A DNA stretch of 64,000 nucleotides, taken from Patiria miniata (lineage: Eukaryota; Echinodermata; Asteroidea; Valvatida; Asterinidae). Each line of letters opens with the position of its first letter. Positions within the stretch are counted from its first letter, which is position 1. The DNA lies in the NCBI RefSeq assembly GCF_015706575.1, contig NW_024037062.1, positions 6,444,811 through 6,508,810 of the forward strand, given 5' to 3'. A model generated the notes under the pieces. It saw only the letters and a program-made list of their open reading frames with translations. It ran no database searches and was not told the DNA's origin. Below, piece by piece: positions 22,257-35,330 of the stretch. A program made the translations under genes and the position numbers.

Positions 22257-23186
22257 ATCAGTCTAGAGCTGTAGCAACCATCAAATCAATACACCTTAGG
22301 GGATCAATCTCACAATTCCCCTCCCCCACCCCACCGCCCCCCCCCCAAAAAAAAAATATTTAAAATAGTGGTCGCTTTTTGTCAAACTTTTCTAACCAAT
22401 GATTCTAATGCCCCTTTTTTTTCCCAAAATAGCTCTACTTTTTCACGTCCACATACCCCGTGATTTTCAAATAAAAAAACAGAAAATAATGTCTGTGTAA
22501 TAATGATTCCATTCAAATAACAGTGGGACCCTTTTGCCCTGTACATGCTGAAAATCTACTTGAGTGTTAATTCAGTTTCACTTAAGATGTTTTTGTTTGC
22601 CTAACATTCCTAACCAAAGATGCAAAACTAAACAGTTAAGCAGAAGCATATATATTTATAATGTGCAGTTTTCTCCATAAAAAATGAACGTATGTTTTCA
22701 GGAAGAAGAATGTGAGATTGACAATAGGTGTGTTGATTTGACAATGAATTATCGCCATTCTGAAAAGGGTGTCCCTTTTTAAAAAGGAAAGAAAAATGCA
22801 GTTTAACCTGATTAGACATATTATGTGATGAGAGTCAACATAATGCATCTGCTCATCCTTTGGGATTCCACAGGTTGTTGTATGCCGTATTTGGTGTATC
22901 AACTAATCTTTTTTAACAGCCTTCAAATGATCACAGGAGCCATTCTCTGTATTTACTATTCTTTCCCCCTTTTTTGAACGGGGTTGCGCATAGGCTTAAT
23001 GGGTGGAAATAATAATTTTTTTCTTGGGTTGGAAGCCAGTAGGTCGGAAATGAGAACCGCATGAATAAAAAGGGACGCCCTATAGGCAGGTTTTTTTTTT
23101 ACCTTAGGAACATACTCTGCCGAACACGAAAAAAAAGTAATGTCACTGTGACGTTACTGTGTGATTTTATGAGATACAAATATATA
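22257..23186. other. 3' flank of the SET-YR gene
   Basis: Contains C-rich and A-rich runs just after the stop, the candidate poly(A) signal and otherwise unremarkable AT-rich DNA. Confidence 0.5.
22470..22475 (+). promoter_or_regulatory. Candidate polyadenylation signal of the SET-YR gene
   Basis: The first AATAAA after the stop codon lies 214 bases downstream in AT-rich sequence. Position and hexamer fit a short 3' UTR; no transcript evidence is visible. Confidence 0.45.
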
Positions 23187-23688
23187 GGTTTTTCCGGGTT
23201 ATTTTAACACTTGTATCACACAAATTCCCTATATCTTTACTTTAATTTCGTCCCCGAACATCGCCAATCTCACTTCTTAATTTGCGCGTTCCATGTCCAT
23301 TTGTATATCATGTGATTGGACAATATTTTACAAACTGCATTGACGTGATTCTACCGCGATAGGTCAATTGTAGTACTGCGCACAAAGGACACATTTTCTA
23401 ATCGTAACGTTTAAGTCAATAGAAACGAAATGTAATGACAGCAACATTAAAACGAATGACAAAAAAACAAATTTGCTTTGTCAATTCAACGGCATTTCCA
23501 AACGAGACGAATTTCAAGGATTTTGGACAAATCGGTATGCTGAAAATTGTACTGGACGTTAAATAAAATCTAGTGGTGGCTTTTTGAAATTCAAATTAAG
23601 AAGTGAGATTGGCGATGTTAGGGAACGAAATTGAAGTTTCAATATAAGGAATTTGTGTGATACAAGTGTTAAAATAACCGGGAAAACC
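23187..23688. mobile_element. MITE with about 105 bp TIRs
   Basis: The left arm begins GGTTTTTCCGGGTTATTTTA and the right arm ends with its near-complement, closing GGGAAAACC. Similarity runs through ACACTTGTATCACACAAATTC and GCCAATCTCACTTCTTAATT, about 105 bp per arm. Flanks are TATA on both sides (23,183-23,186 and 23,689-23,692), compatible with a TA or TATA duplication. No coding capacity. Confidence 0.8.
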
Positions 23689-23929
23689 TATATTATATTC
23701 ATTATTCTGTTTCAGAAAGAACATAGATTCAACAGATTTAACTTCCAAACAGCTCGACAAAAATCATTCATATTTAGGATGTCCAGTTTTCTAACATCTC
23801 TAAAGATATCTGAAAGATTATCGATCCTGGAAGGTGTGTTGATTTGACATTGAATTACCCAGACTAATTGAAGCTGACTGAATCGCTATATTTCATGTTT
23901 CGGCAATTGTCAAAACACCTCTTTTGTGA

Positions 23930-25021
23930 TAAAACTTTGTTTACATGTAGATGAGAACATTTGTGACATCAAGATGATGTCACTATGTGGTTATATGAGA
24001 TACACAACAAATGTTAATTCCAGTAGGATATATTTGGTCATAGAAATGCACGAAACACATTGCACAATGACATTTTCACGTTGCAGTGACATTTTCAAGA
24101 CTATTCTTTACTTCTGCCTGGAAATAGAGGCTTGAAATTTATATTTTCTAAAGAAGTGATAACAAACAACGATTGAATGTGTTTTTTTTAGTAAGATGTT
24201 TATCAACAACTTTTTAGGTTTTTTTTGCAAAAAAAATGCAAGAAAATATTCCTTACAATTTTTTACTTCCTGCCTGAAAATAAAGGCTTTAAATTTCCAT
24301 TCTTTATTTTCTGAAGAAATGATGACCAATTACGGATTGAATTGGTTATTAGGTTGTTAGATGTTTATCAATACAACTTTTTGGTTATTTTTTTTGTATT
24401 TGATGAGAATGTGCTCAACATGAGGATGATGTCATATCGTGTTGTTATATGATATACACAAATGTTATGAATACATTATTCAGTTTGTGGTAGTCTTACA
24501 AAATGTGTTGCACAATGACGTTTTCACAACGTCATAGTTTGAAACAATTAAAGCAGCTTTAAATTTCAAAGAAAATTGCTCTTATTTAAATTGTTCTTTC
24601 ATTCCTACCTGCAAAAAGAAGCAGAAAAATTCCATTCTGTATTATTTGAGGAAGTGATGAAGGTTAACAGATTGAATGATGTTTGTTTCAACATCGATCG
24701 AAACACCTCTTTTAGACGATAATATATGTGACATCTGTATGATGTCATTGTGTTGTTTTATGAGATAACGAAAATTTTCTATAGTACTATATTTTTAAAT
24801 TCCTGCCTGGAAATAGAGGTTTGAACTGTCCATTCTTTATTTTCTGAAGATGTGATGACGAAACATGGATTGAATGGGTTATTTTAGTTAGATGTTTCAA
24901 TGTTTATAAAAACAACATTTTTTGGGGGGGGTTTTAGATGAGAATATACGTGACATGAGGATGATGTGGTTGTATTACATGTAGATACACACATGTAATT
25001 TCAAGCTTTCGGTTTTTGGTG
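23930..25021. repeat. AT-rich spacer, copy 0 (first of four)
   Basis: Built from a repeated sub-unit: TCCTGCCTGGAAATAGAGG, then CATTCTTTATTTTCTGAAG, then GATTGAATGGGTTATT, then GATGAGAATATACGTGACAT. Degenerate sub-units begin near 24,110, 24,270, 24,605 and 24,803. The better conserved part returns downstream at 26,869, 28,954 and 31,641. Confidence 0.75.
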
Positions 25022-26868
25022 AGGCTCAATTCCTGTCTTGGTCAGCTACAGCAATCACACATGGTTGCTGGTCCTCATTGTCTTGAGAATGATGTCCAGT
25101 CTACATAGTTGCTGTTCCTCATTGTCTTGAGTAAGATGTCCCGTCAGCAGACCAAACTCCTTTGAAGTCCTCTCTTGATGAGCAACAGAAATTACACACA
25201 GTTCGGGGTCGTCATTGTCTTGAGATAGATATCCAGTCAGCAGACCAAATGCTTTCCAATTCCTCTCTTGATGAGCCACAGCAATCACACATAGTCAGTG
25301 ACCCTCAATGTCTAAAGAAAGGTTTCAAGTCATCAGCAGACCAAACGCTTTCCAATTCCTCTCTTGGTTAGCCACAGCAATCACACATAGTTGGTGACCC
25401 TCCATGTCTTGAGAAAGATGTCCAGTCAGCAGACCAAATGCCTTCCAATTCCTCTCTTGGTGAGCTACAGCAATCACACATAGTTGTTGGCCCTCAATGT
25501 CTTGAGAAAGATGTCCAGTCAGCAGACCAATGGCCGTTGAAGTCCTGTCTTGATGAGCAATAGAAATCACACATAGTCGGGGGTCGTCATCGTCTTGAGA
25601 GAGATGTCCAGTCAGCAGACCAAATGCTTTCCAATTCCTCTCTTGATGAGCCACAGCAATCACACATAGTTAACGTTGGTGGCCCTCAGGTTTCAAGTCA
25701 TCAGCTGACCAAATGCCTTCCAATTCCTCTCTTGGTGAGCCACAGCAATCACACATAGTTGGTGACCCTCTATGTCTTGAGAAAGATGTCCAGTCAGCAG
25801 ACCAAATGCATTCCAATTCCTCTGTTGGTGAGCCACAGCAATCACACATAGTTCATGGCCCTCATTGTCTCGAGAAAGATGTCCAGGCAGCAGACCAAAT
25901 GTCTTCCAATTCTTCTCTTGGTGAGCCACAGCAATTACACATAGTTAATGGCCCTCAAAGTCTTGAGAAAGATGTCCAGTCAGCAGACCAAACACCTTTG
26001 AAGTCCTCTCTTGATGAGTCACAGAAATCACACATAATTGTTCGAAAGCATGCTCCATCATATCCTGTAGAGGATAGTCTTGACTCACCTGATGAATATC
26101 CCTCAGTCGAAAACAACCCTGATTTCATTCCAGATTCAAATTCGTCAGATGAAGACATTGTTCCAGAACCATCAGATGAAACATCTTTGAGGTCACCAAG
26201 CCCGGTAATACCGATTCCATCAAGGGAGTCTTCCAATCATCCAGGTTCTTCTGATGAGACTGTCTCCAGCACAAGTGAAATTGAAGTCATGACAACTTCA
26301 AACTCTGAAGGGAAGAGCCACTGGGACAAACCACAGTACTGCCCATTTGTCTTCAGCAGTAGTAGTGCTGGTCCTCATTGTCTTGAGTAAGATGTCCAGT
26401 CAGCAGACCATACGCCTTCCAATTCCTCTCTTGCTGAGCCACAGCAATCATACATAGTACTAGTGCTGGTCCTCATTGTCTTGAGTAAGATGTCCAGTCA
26501 GCTGACCATACGCCTTCCAATTCCTCTCTTGCTGAGCCACAGCAATCATACATAGTACTAGTGCTGGTCCTCATTGTCTTGAGTAAGATGTCCAGTCAGC
26601 TGACCATACGCCTTCCAATTCCTCTCTTGCTGAGCCACAGCAATCATACATAGTACTAGTGCTGGTCCTCATTGTCTTGAGTAAGATGTCCAGTTAGCTG
26701 ACCATACGCCTTCCAATTCCTCTCTTGCTGAGCCACAGCAATCATACATAGTACTAGTGCTGGTCCTCATTGTCTTGAGTAAGATGTCCAGTCAGCTGAC
26801 CATACGCCTTCCAATATCTCTCTTGATGAGCCACAGCAATCATACATAGTTGGTGGCCTGAATTCTTG
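25022..26868 (+). pseudogene. Non-coding copy 1 of the SET-YR repeat exon
   Basis: Matches exon D: repeat units, then at 26,035-26,350 the acidic linker through SHWDKPQYCPF, where similarity to 18,953-19,268 stops just inside the first zinc motif. It contains in-frame stops (for example after DEQ at 25,561) and altered unit lengths. About five 98 bp units end the array. No SET, YR or Myb-like parts are present, so it is a partial duplicate of the exon. Confidence 0.85.
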
Positions 26869-27741
26869 TCTTAACTTTTTAAGAAAATATTCCTTACAAT
26901 TTTTTACTTCCTGCCTGAAAATAAAGGCTTTAAATTTCCATTCTTTATTTTCTGAAGAAATGATGACCAATTACGGATTGAATTGGTTATTAGGTTGTTA
27001 GATGTTTATCAATACAACTTTTTGGTTATTTTTTTTGTATTTGATGAGAATGTGCTCGACATGAGGATGATGTCATATCGTGTTGTTATATTATATGCAC
27101 AAATGTTATGAATGCATTATTCAGTTTGTGGTAGGCTTACAAAATGTGTTGCACAATGATGTTTTTACAACACGTCATAGTTTGAAACAATTAAGGCAGC
27201 TTTAAATTTCAAAGAAAATAACTGTAATTTAAACTGTACTTTCATTCCTACCTGCAAAAAGAAGCAGAAAATTTCAGTTCTGTATTATTTGAGGAATTGA
27301 TGAGGAATATCAGATTGAATGATTTTTGTTTCGACATTGATTGAAACACCTCTTTTAGACGATAATATATGTTACATCTGGATTATGTCATTGTGTTCTT
27401 ATATGAGATACACGAATGTCAATCCAATCTTTTAGTTTGTGGTTGGCTTAATCACATTTTCACAACATCATAGTGGAGAGAGCTTTAACTTTTAACAAAA
27501 AAATTCCATTATACATGTACTATATTTTTTAATTCCTACCTGGAAATAGAGGTTTGAATTGTCCATTCCTCATTTTCTGAAGATGTGATGACGAAACATT
27601 GATTGAATGGGTTATTTTAGATGTTTCAATGTTTATGAAAACAACTCTTTTTTTTTTTGGTTTTAGATGAGAATATACGTGACATGAGGATGATGTGGTA
27701 TTAGATACATACATGTAATTTCAAGCTTCAGTTTTTGGTGA
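26869..27741. repeat. AT-rich spacer, copy 1
   Basis: Closely follows spacer copy 0 from AAGAAAATATTCCTTACAAT onward and again leads into a repeat array via TTTTTGGTGAGGCTCGATTC. Confidence 0.85.
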
Positions 27742-28953
27742 GGCTCGATTCCTGTCTTGGTCAGCTACAGCAATCACACATGGTTGCTGGTCCTCATTGT
27801 CTTGAGAATGATGTCCAGTCTACAGACCATATGCCTTCCTTTTTCTCGCTTGGTCAGCCACAACAATCACACATAGTTGCTGTTCCTCATTGTCTTGAGT
27901 AAGATGTCCTGTCAGCAGACGAAACTCCTTTGAAGTCCTCTCTTGATGAGCCACAGAAATTACACACAGTTAGGGGTCGTCATTGTCTTGAGATAGATGT
28001 CCAGTCAGCAGACCAAATGCTTTCCAATTCCTCTGTTGGTGAGCCACAGCAATCACCCATAGTTGTTGGTCCTCATTGTCTTGAGCAAGGTGTCCAGTCA
28101 GCAGACCAAACGCCGTTGAAGTCCTGTCTTGATGAGCAACAGAAATCACACATAGTCGGGGGTCGTCATCGTCTTGAGAGAGATGTCCAGTCAGCAGACC
28201 AAATGCTTTCCAATTCCTCTCTTGATGAGCCACAGCAATCACACATAAACATGGGTGGCCCTCAATGTCTTGAGAAAGGTTTCAAGACATCAGCAGACAA
28301 AATGCCTTCCAATTCCTCTCTTGATGAGCCACAGCAATCACACATAGTTAACGTTGGTGGCCCTCAATGTCTTGAGAAAGGTTTCAATACATCAGCAGAC
28401 CAAATGCTTTCCAATTCCTCTCTTGATGAGCCACAGCAATCACACATAGTTAACATGGGTGGCCCTCAATGTCTTGAGAAAGGTTTCAAGACATCAGCGG
28501 ACCAAATGCTTTCCAATTCCTCTCTTGATGAGCCACAGCAATCACACATAGTTAACGTTGGTGGCCCTCAATGTCTTGAGAAAGGTTTCAAGTCATCATC
28601 AGACCAAATGCCTTCCAATTCCTCTCTTGGTGAGCCACAGCAATCACACATAGTTGGTGACCCTCTATGTCTTGAGAAAGATGTCCAGTCAGCAGACCAT
28701 ACGCCTTCCAATTCCTCTCTTGCTGAGCCACAGCAATCATACATAGTACTAGTGCTGGTCGTCATTGTCTTGAGTAAGATGTCCAGTCAGCTGACCATAC
28801 GCCTTCCAATTCCTCTCTTGCTGAGCCACAGCAATCATACATAGTACTAGTGATGGTCCTCATTGTCTTGAGTAAGATGTCCAGTCAGCTGACCATACGC
28901 CTTCCAATATCTCTCTTGATGAGCCACAGCAATCATACATAGTTGGTGGCCCT
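27742..28953 (+). pseudogene. Non-coding copy 2 of the repeat exon
   Basis: Contains repeat units only; one frame is open from 27,930 to 28,841 (304 codons) before and through the first 98 bp units. It lacks the linker and all catalytic domains. There is no sign of its own promoter or splice context beyond the copied sequence. Confidence 0.8.
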
Positions 28954-29835
28954 AATTCTTGTCTTAACTTTTTAAGAAAATATTCCTTACAATTTTTTAC
29001 TTCCTGCCTGAAAATAAAGGCTTTAAATTTCCATTCTTTATTTTCTGAAGAAATGATGACCAATTACGGATTGAATTGGTTATTAGGTTGTTAGATGTTT
29101 ATCAATACAACTTTTTGGTTATTTTTTTTGTATTTGATGAGAATGTGCTCGACATGAGGATGATGTCATATCGTGTTGTTATATTATATGCACAAATGTT
29201 ATGAATGCATTATTCAGTTTGTGGTAGGCTTACAAAATGTGTTGCACAATGACGTTTTCACAACGTCATAGTTTGAAACAATTAAAGCAGCTTTAAATTT
29301 CAAAAAAAATAACTGTAATTTAAACTGTTCTTTCATTCCTACCTGCAAAAAGAAGCAGAAAATTTCAGTTCTGTATTATTTGAGGAATTGATGAGGAATA
29401 TCAGATTGAATGATTTTTGTTTCGACATTGATTGAAACACCTCTTTTAGACGATAATATATGTTACATCTGGATTATGTCATTGTGTTCTTATATGAGAT
29501 ACACGAATGTCAATCCAATCTTTTAGTTTGTGGTTGGCTTAATCACGTTTTCACAACATCATAGTGGAGAGAGCTTTAACTTTTAACAAAAAAATTCCAT
29601 TATACATGTACTATATTTTTTAATTCCTACCTGGAAATAGAGGTTTGAATTGTCCATTCCTCATTTTCTGAAGATGTGATGACGAAACATTGATTGAATG
29701 GGTTATTTTAGATGTTTCAATGTTTATAAAAACAACTCTTTTTTTTTTTTGGTTTTAAATGAGAATATACGTGACATGAGGATGATGTGGTTGTATTAGA
29801 TACATACATGTAATTTCAAGCTTCAGTTTTTGGTG
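28954..29835. repeat. AT-rich spacer, copy 2
   Basis: Nearly identical to spacer copy 1, indicating recent duplication or homogenisation. Confidence 0.85.
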
Positions 29836-31640
29836 AGGCTCGATTCCTGTCTTGGTCAGCTACAGCAATCACACATGGTTGCTGGTCCTCATTGTCTTGA
29901 GAATGATGTCCAGTCTACAGACCATATGCCTTCCTTTTTCTCGCTTGGTCAGCCACAACAATCACACATAGTTGCTGTTCCTCATTGTCTTGAGTAAGAT
30001 GTCCTGTCAGCAGACGAAACTCCTTTGAAGTCCTCTCTTGATGAGCCACAGAAATTACACACAGTTAGGGGTCGTCATTGTCTTGAGATAGATGTCCAGT
30101 CAGCAGACCAAATGCTTTCCAATTCCTCTGTTGGTGAGCCACAGCAATCACCCATAGTTGTTGGTCCTCATTGTCTTGAGCAAGGTGTCCAGTCAGCAGA
30201 CCAAATGCCGTTGAAGTCCTGTCTTGATGAGCAACAGAAATCACACATAGTCGGGGGTCGTCATCGTCTTGAGAGAGATGTCCAGTCAGCAGACCAAATG
30301 CTTTCCAATTCCTCTCTTGATGAGCCACAGCAATCACACATAGTTAACGTTGGTGGCCCTTAATGTCTTGAGAAAGGTTTCAAGACATCAGCAGACCAAA
30401 TGCTTTCCAATTCCTCTCTTGATGAGCCACAGCAATCACACATAGTTAACATGGGTGGCCCTCAATGTCTTGAGAAAGGTTTCATGACATCAGCAGACCA
30501 AATGCTTTCCAATTCCTCTCTTGATGAGCAACAGCAATCACACATAGTTAACGTTAGTGGCCCTCAATGTCTTGAGAAAGGTTTCAAGTCATTAACAGAC
30601 CAAATGCCTTCCAATTCCTCTCTTGGTGAGCCACAGCAATCACACATAGTTGGTGACCCTCTATGTCTTGAGAAAGATGTCCAGTCAGCAGACCATACGC
30701 CTTCCAATTCCTCTCTTGCTGAGCCACAGCAATCATACATAGTACTAGTGCTGGTCCTCATTGTCTTGAGTAAGATGTCCAGTCAGCTGACCATACGCCT
30801 TCCAATTCCTCTCTTGCTGAGCCACAGCAATCATACATAGTACTAGTGCTGGTCCTCATTGTCTTGAGTAAGATGTCCAGTCAGATGACCATACGCCTTC
30901 CAATTCCTCTCTTGCTGAGCCACAGCAATCATACATAGTACTAGTGCTGGTCCTCATTGTCTTGAGTAAGATGTCCAGTCAGCTGACCATACGCCTTCCA
31001 AATCCTCTCTTGCTGAGCCACAGCAATCATACATAGTACTAGTGCTGGTCCTCATTGTCTTGAGTAAGATGTCCAGTCAGCTGACCATACGCCTTCCAAT
31101 TCCTCTCTTGATGAGCCACAGCAATCATACATAGTACTAGTGCTGGTCCTCATTGTCTTGAGTAAGATGTCCAGTCAGCTGACCATACGCCTTCCAATTC
31201 CTCTCTTGCTGAGCCACAGCAATCATACATAGTAGTAGTGCTGGTCCTCATTGTCTTGAGTAAGATGTCCAGTCAGATGACCATACGCCTTCCAATTCCT
31301 CTCTTGCTGAGCCACAGCAATCATACATAGTACTAGTGCTGGTCCTCATTGTCTTGAGTAAGATGTCCAGTCAGCTGACCATACGCCTTCCAATATCTCT
31401 CTTGCTGAGCCACAGCAATCATACATAGTACTAGTGCTGATCCTCATTGTCTTGAGTAAGATGTCCAGTCAGCTGACCATACGCCTTCCAATTCCTCTCT
31501 TGCTGAGCCACAGCAATCATACATAGTACTAGTGATGGTCCTCATTGTCTTGAGTAAGATGTCCAGTCAGCTGACCATACGCCTTCCAATATCTCTCTTG
31601 ATGAGCCACAGCAATCATACATAGTTGGTGGCCCTAATTC
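29836..31640 (+). pseudogene. Non-coding copy 3 of the repeat exon
   Basis: The first part is almost identical to copy 2, with TAA at 30,361 ending its first long frame. The 98 bp unit is expanded to about nine tandem copies (30,735-31,620), all with the TTGAGTAAGATG variant. No catalytic domains. Confidence 0.82.
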
Positions 31641-32265
31641 TTGTCTTAACTTTTTAAGAAAATATTCCTTATAATTTTTTACTTCCTGCCTGAAAATAAA
31701 AGCTTTAAATTTCCATTCTTTATTTTCTGAAGAAGTGATGACCAATTACGGATTGAATTGGTTATTAGGTTGTTAGATGTTTATCAATACAACTTTTTGG
31801 TTATTTTTTTTGTATTTGATGAGAATGTGCTCGACATGAGGATGATTTCATCGTGTTGTTATATGATATACACAAATGTTATGAATGCATTATTCAGTCT
31901 GTGGTAGGCTTACAAAATGTGTTGCACAATGATGTTTTTACAACACGTCATAGTTTGAAACAATTAAGGCAGCTTTAAATTTCAAAGAAAATAACTGTAA
32001 TTTAAATTGTTCTTTCATTCCTACCTGCAAAAAGAAGCAGATTTTTTTAGATGATAATATACGTTACTAGAGGATGGTGTGATTGTGTGGTTATATGAGA
32101 TACACAAATGTTAATTCAGTACTCAGTTTGTGGTAGTCTTAAATGTGGTCAGTTTAAAACAGTAGTTTAAAACAGTTGAGGCAGCTTCATCTTTCAAAGA
32201 ATATAACTATAATTTACATTGTTCTTTACTTCCTACCTGCAAAAAAAAGCTGGAAATGTTCAAAC
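31641..32265. repeat. AT-rich spacer, copy 3 (diverging)
   Basis: Follows the spacer consensus to about 32,040, then jumps to another sub-unit and decays. This marks the right edge of the macro-tandem. Confidence 0.75.
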
Positions 32266-32524
32266 TCGGTTGGCTGTCTTGAGAATGTCCTTTGGTGTTT
32301 TGCTTCTACGGAAGCTAGCTTATGTTGTTGATTGCCAGATGTATATGTAGTACATTTGTGACTGGCTCTACAAAAAATAGGTATTATTATGCAAAACTGT
32401 GAAATTGAGTTATGTACATGGATGGAGAGCCCACAATGTACATTAAGCCTTCATTTGGTGTATATTAGAACTACATGGCCCCTCCTGCTCTTGAGATATA
32501 ATGCATTTCCATATTAACTTCTTC

Positions 32525-33850
32525 CTTGGAGTTCAAGTTACACAACTGAGAAAACAGGCTTTGAAATACCTAGCTCTGTGGTAGATGTGTGCACAATGCA
32601 CTCAATATTGTCCATTATCAAAATCAATATTTCTGTGAATGAGCCCTGACATTATGTACTATAAAGATGTCATTCATGACAAAAAATGAAAATCACATTT
32701 TGATGAAATTTTCACCCTCTCAAGTTTGTGCGGGTCATTACACAAAACCGCACAGCGCGACTTAATACCGTTTTTCCTAGAGCTGGTGACATTTTTGCCA
32801 ACACATTAACTGTATAAAACAATTGCAATGTATGTTTTTCCAATTACTTTGTAATATTTTTCAATTAAATAACTATTTGCGCTGTTTACCTTGCTTCTTA
32901 ATCTAGACTGATTTTGACAATTCATTTAAAATTTGCCCATTTTAAATTTGAACTGGGATAAGGTACACAACAGAGAAAACAGGCTTTGAAATACCTAGCT
33001 CTGTGGTAGATGTGTGCACAATGCACTCAAAATTGTCCATTATCAAAATCAATAGTTCTGTGAATGAGCCCTGACATTATGTACTATAAAGATGTCATTC
33101 ATGACAAAAAAATGAAAATCACATTTTGATGAAATTTTCAACCTCTCAAGTTTGTGCGGGTCATTTCACAAAAATGCACAGCTCAACTTAGTACCGTTTT
33201 TCAAAGAGCTGGTCACATATTTGCCAACACATTTACAGTATATAACAATTGCAATGTATGTTTTTCCAATTACTTTTTAATATTTTTCAATTAAATAAAT
33301 ATTTGCGCTGTTAACCTTGCCACTGTATATATTTACATTTTCAGCTAGACTGATTAATACTTGACAATTCATTTAAAATTTGCCCATTTTAAATTTGAAC
33401 TGGGATTATTTACACAACTGAGAAAACAGGCTTTGAAATACCTAGCTCTGTGGTCGATGTGTGCACAATGCACTCAAAATTGTCCATTATCAAAATCAAT
33501 AGTTCTGTGAATGCGCCCTGACATTATGTACTATAAAGATGTCATTCATGACAAAAAATGAAAATCACATTTTGATGAAATTTTCACCCTCTCAAGTTTG
33601 TGCGGGTCATTACACAAAATTGCACAGCGCGACTAATACCCTTTTTCATAGAGCTGGTGACATTTTTGCCAACACATTTACTGTATAAAACAATTGCAAT
33701 ATATGTTTTTCCAATTGCTTTGCAATATTTTTTCAATTAAATAACTATTTGCGCTGTTAACCTTGCCACTGTAGATATTTGCATTTTCAGCTAGACTGAT
33801 TAATACTTGACAATTCATTTAAAATTTGCCCATTTTAAATTTGAACTGGG
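32525..33850. repeat. Satellite of about 445 bp, three units
   Basis: GAGAAAACAGGCTTTGAAAT recurs at about 32,550, 32,974 and 33,419, and the full unit (ACCTAGCTCTGTGGT..., CATTCATGACAAAAAATGAA..., GCTAGACTGATTAATACTTG) is repeated between. No coding capacity. Confidence 0.9.
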
Positions 33851-34894
33851 ATAATTTCAATTACCGGTACATTGTATTAACACTTTTTAAGACAGAAAAT
33901 GAGCCTGTTTCACCCTTTAATAAACACGTTTACTTGAGATTTTCTTTGCGCATTGAACTGAATAACATAAGTGTTGCCCTGCCTGCAAGAAGAGGCATGG
34001 AATTGACATTTTTCTTTTGCTGCAGAATAAACAAAAATGCAATCACATCCATGAAACTGGCTATATTATTGTCCACAAGTGATTCTTGTTTGGAGTGTTG
34101 TATTCTCTTTTAATTTACACTATCAAGTGTTATTATGCATATAGTTGAGCTTATTGTCATCGTGAAGGCATTTTTTTGTAGATAAATTTTTTTTTTTAAT
34201 GTTTGGTTTTAACTTTTAATTGAATCTAAATTACTGGCAACCCCGCACCCCCCCCCCCTCTTTAAAAAGTAACATACTTTCAGTGTTTAGGAACTACATT
34301 TTTTGGATAGGAAATGTTGTTCGAAGGAAAATAGTACCAACCATCCTGATTCGGTTAAGTAGTTTTGATAGTAGCACCATTTTTGTGAACCAGAGTCGGG
34401 ATAATTTGGTCTTGGACTGTGTGCGGTAATCTTAAGACCACCCCCACCCCACTTTGATTAACAAAATTGGTGCTGGGATCCAAACTACTGGTCCGAATTG
34501 ATATTTCTTGGTAACATTTTCCTCCGACAACTTTTCCTATTCACATATATGATAAGTGCTTGCATTATATATCTACAGATCTGAAGAAATAAGTATAAAA
34601 GGTGTAAGTTTTGGGGCTGCGGTTTTTTACCACGCTGTATCTGGAAATCAAACTGAGAAAAAAATAGCGAACGCAAATCCAGGTAACTTACATGCAGGCA
34701 TTGTGGAAAATATGATATACATGTTTTTGCAAAGATCCGTGACATTACATAGGTGTGTTCCATCAGTGTTAGGAATCTATTTTGTTTTCCATGACTGGCC
34801 CTAAGACAAAGCAATTGTAAACTTTATGATGCAGATAATGATGTCTGTTGTTGCCACTGCGATGAGATCAAATACTACTACTTGCTCTTTACTA
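33851..34894. other. Intergenic, no gene supported
   Basis: AT-rich. A 104-base stretch at 34,579-34,682 has AG and GT borders and an open frame (SEEISIKGVSFGAAVFYHAV), but it matches nothing I know. Confidence 0.4.
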
Positions 34895-35330
34895 TAGTCT
34901 TCATACTGACTGCCAAGTCCTCATTTGCTGTTTATATGATGTCCACTATTGTTTAGTCTTAATACCAACTGCCAAGTCCTCATTTGATGTGTATATGACG
35001 TCCACTATTGGCTAGTATACCGACTGCCAAGTCCTCATTTGCTGTGTTTACGACGTCCACTATTGGCTAGTCTTCATACCGACTGGCAAGTCCTCATTTG
35101 CTGTGTATATGACGTCCACTATTGTTTAGTCTTCATACCGACTGCCAAGTCCTCATTTGCTATGTTTATGACGTCCACTATTGGCTATAGTCTTCATACC
35201 GACTGGCAAGTCCTCATTTGCTGTGTATATGACGTCCACTATTGGTTAGTCTTCATACCGACTGCCAAGTCCTCATTTGCTGTGTATATGACGTCCACTA
35301 TTGGTTAGTCTTTAGTTGCCGTGTACTGAT
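34895..35330. repeat. Minisatellite of about 60 bp, 7-8 units
   Basis: Units contain CCGACTGCCAAGTCCTCATT, TGCTGTGTATATGACGTCCA and CTATTGGTTAGTCTTCATA. The open frame across it reflects the unit length, not a gene. Confidence 0.92.

Noticed and set aside
27930-28844. A 304-codon frame as a separate functional gene
   Set aside because: Contains only duplicated repeat units, with no start context, catalytic domain or independent support.
25022-31640. CRISPR-like repeat-spacer array
   Set aside because: Units are contiguous 93-98 bp tandem repeats without unique spacers and the genome is eukaryotic; the source exon is identified.
34579-34682. Exon candidate with AG and GT borders
   Set aside because: Short, no recognisable domain, and no neighbouring exon of compatible phase.
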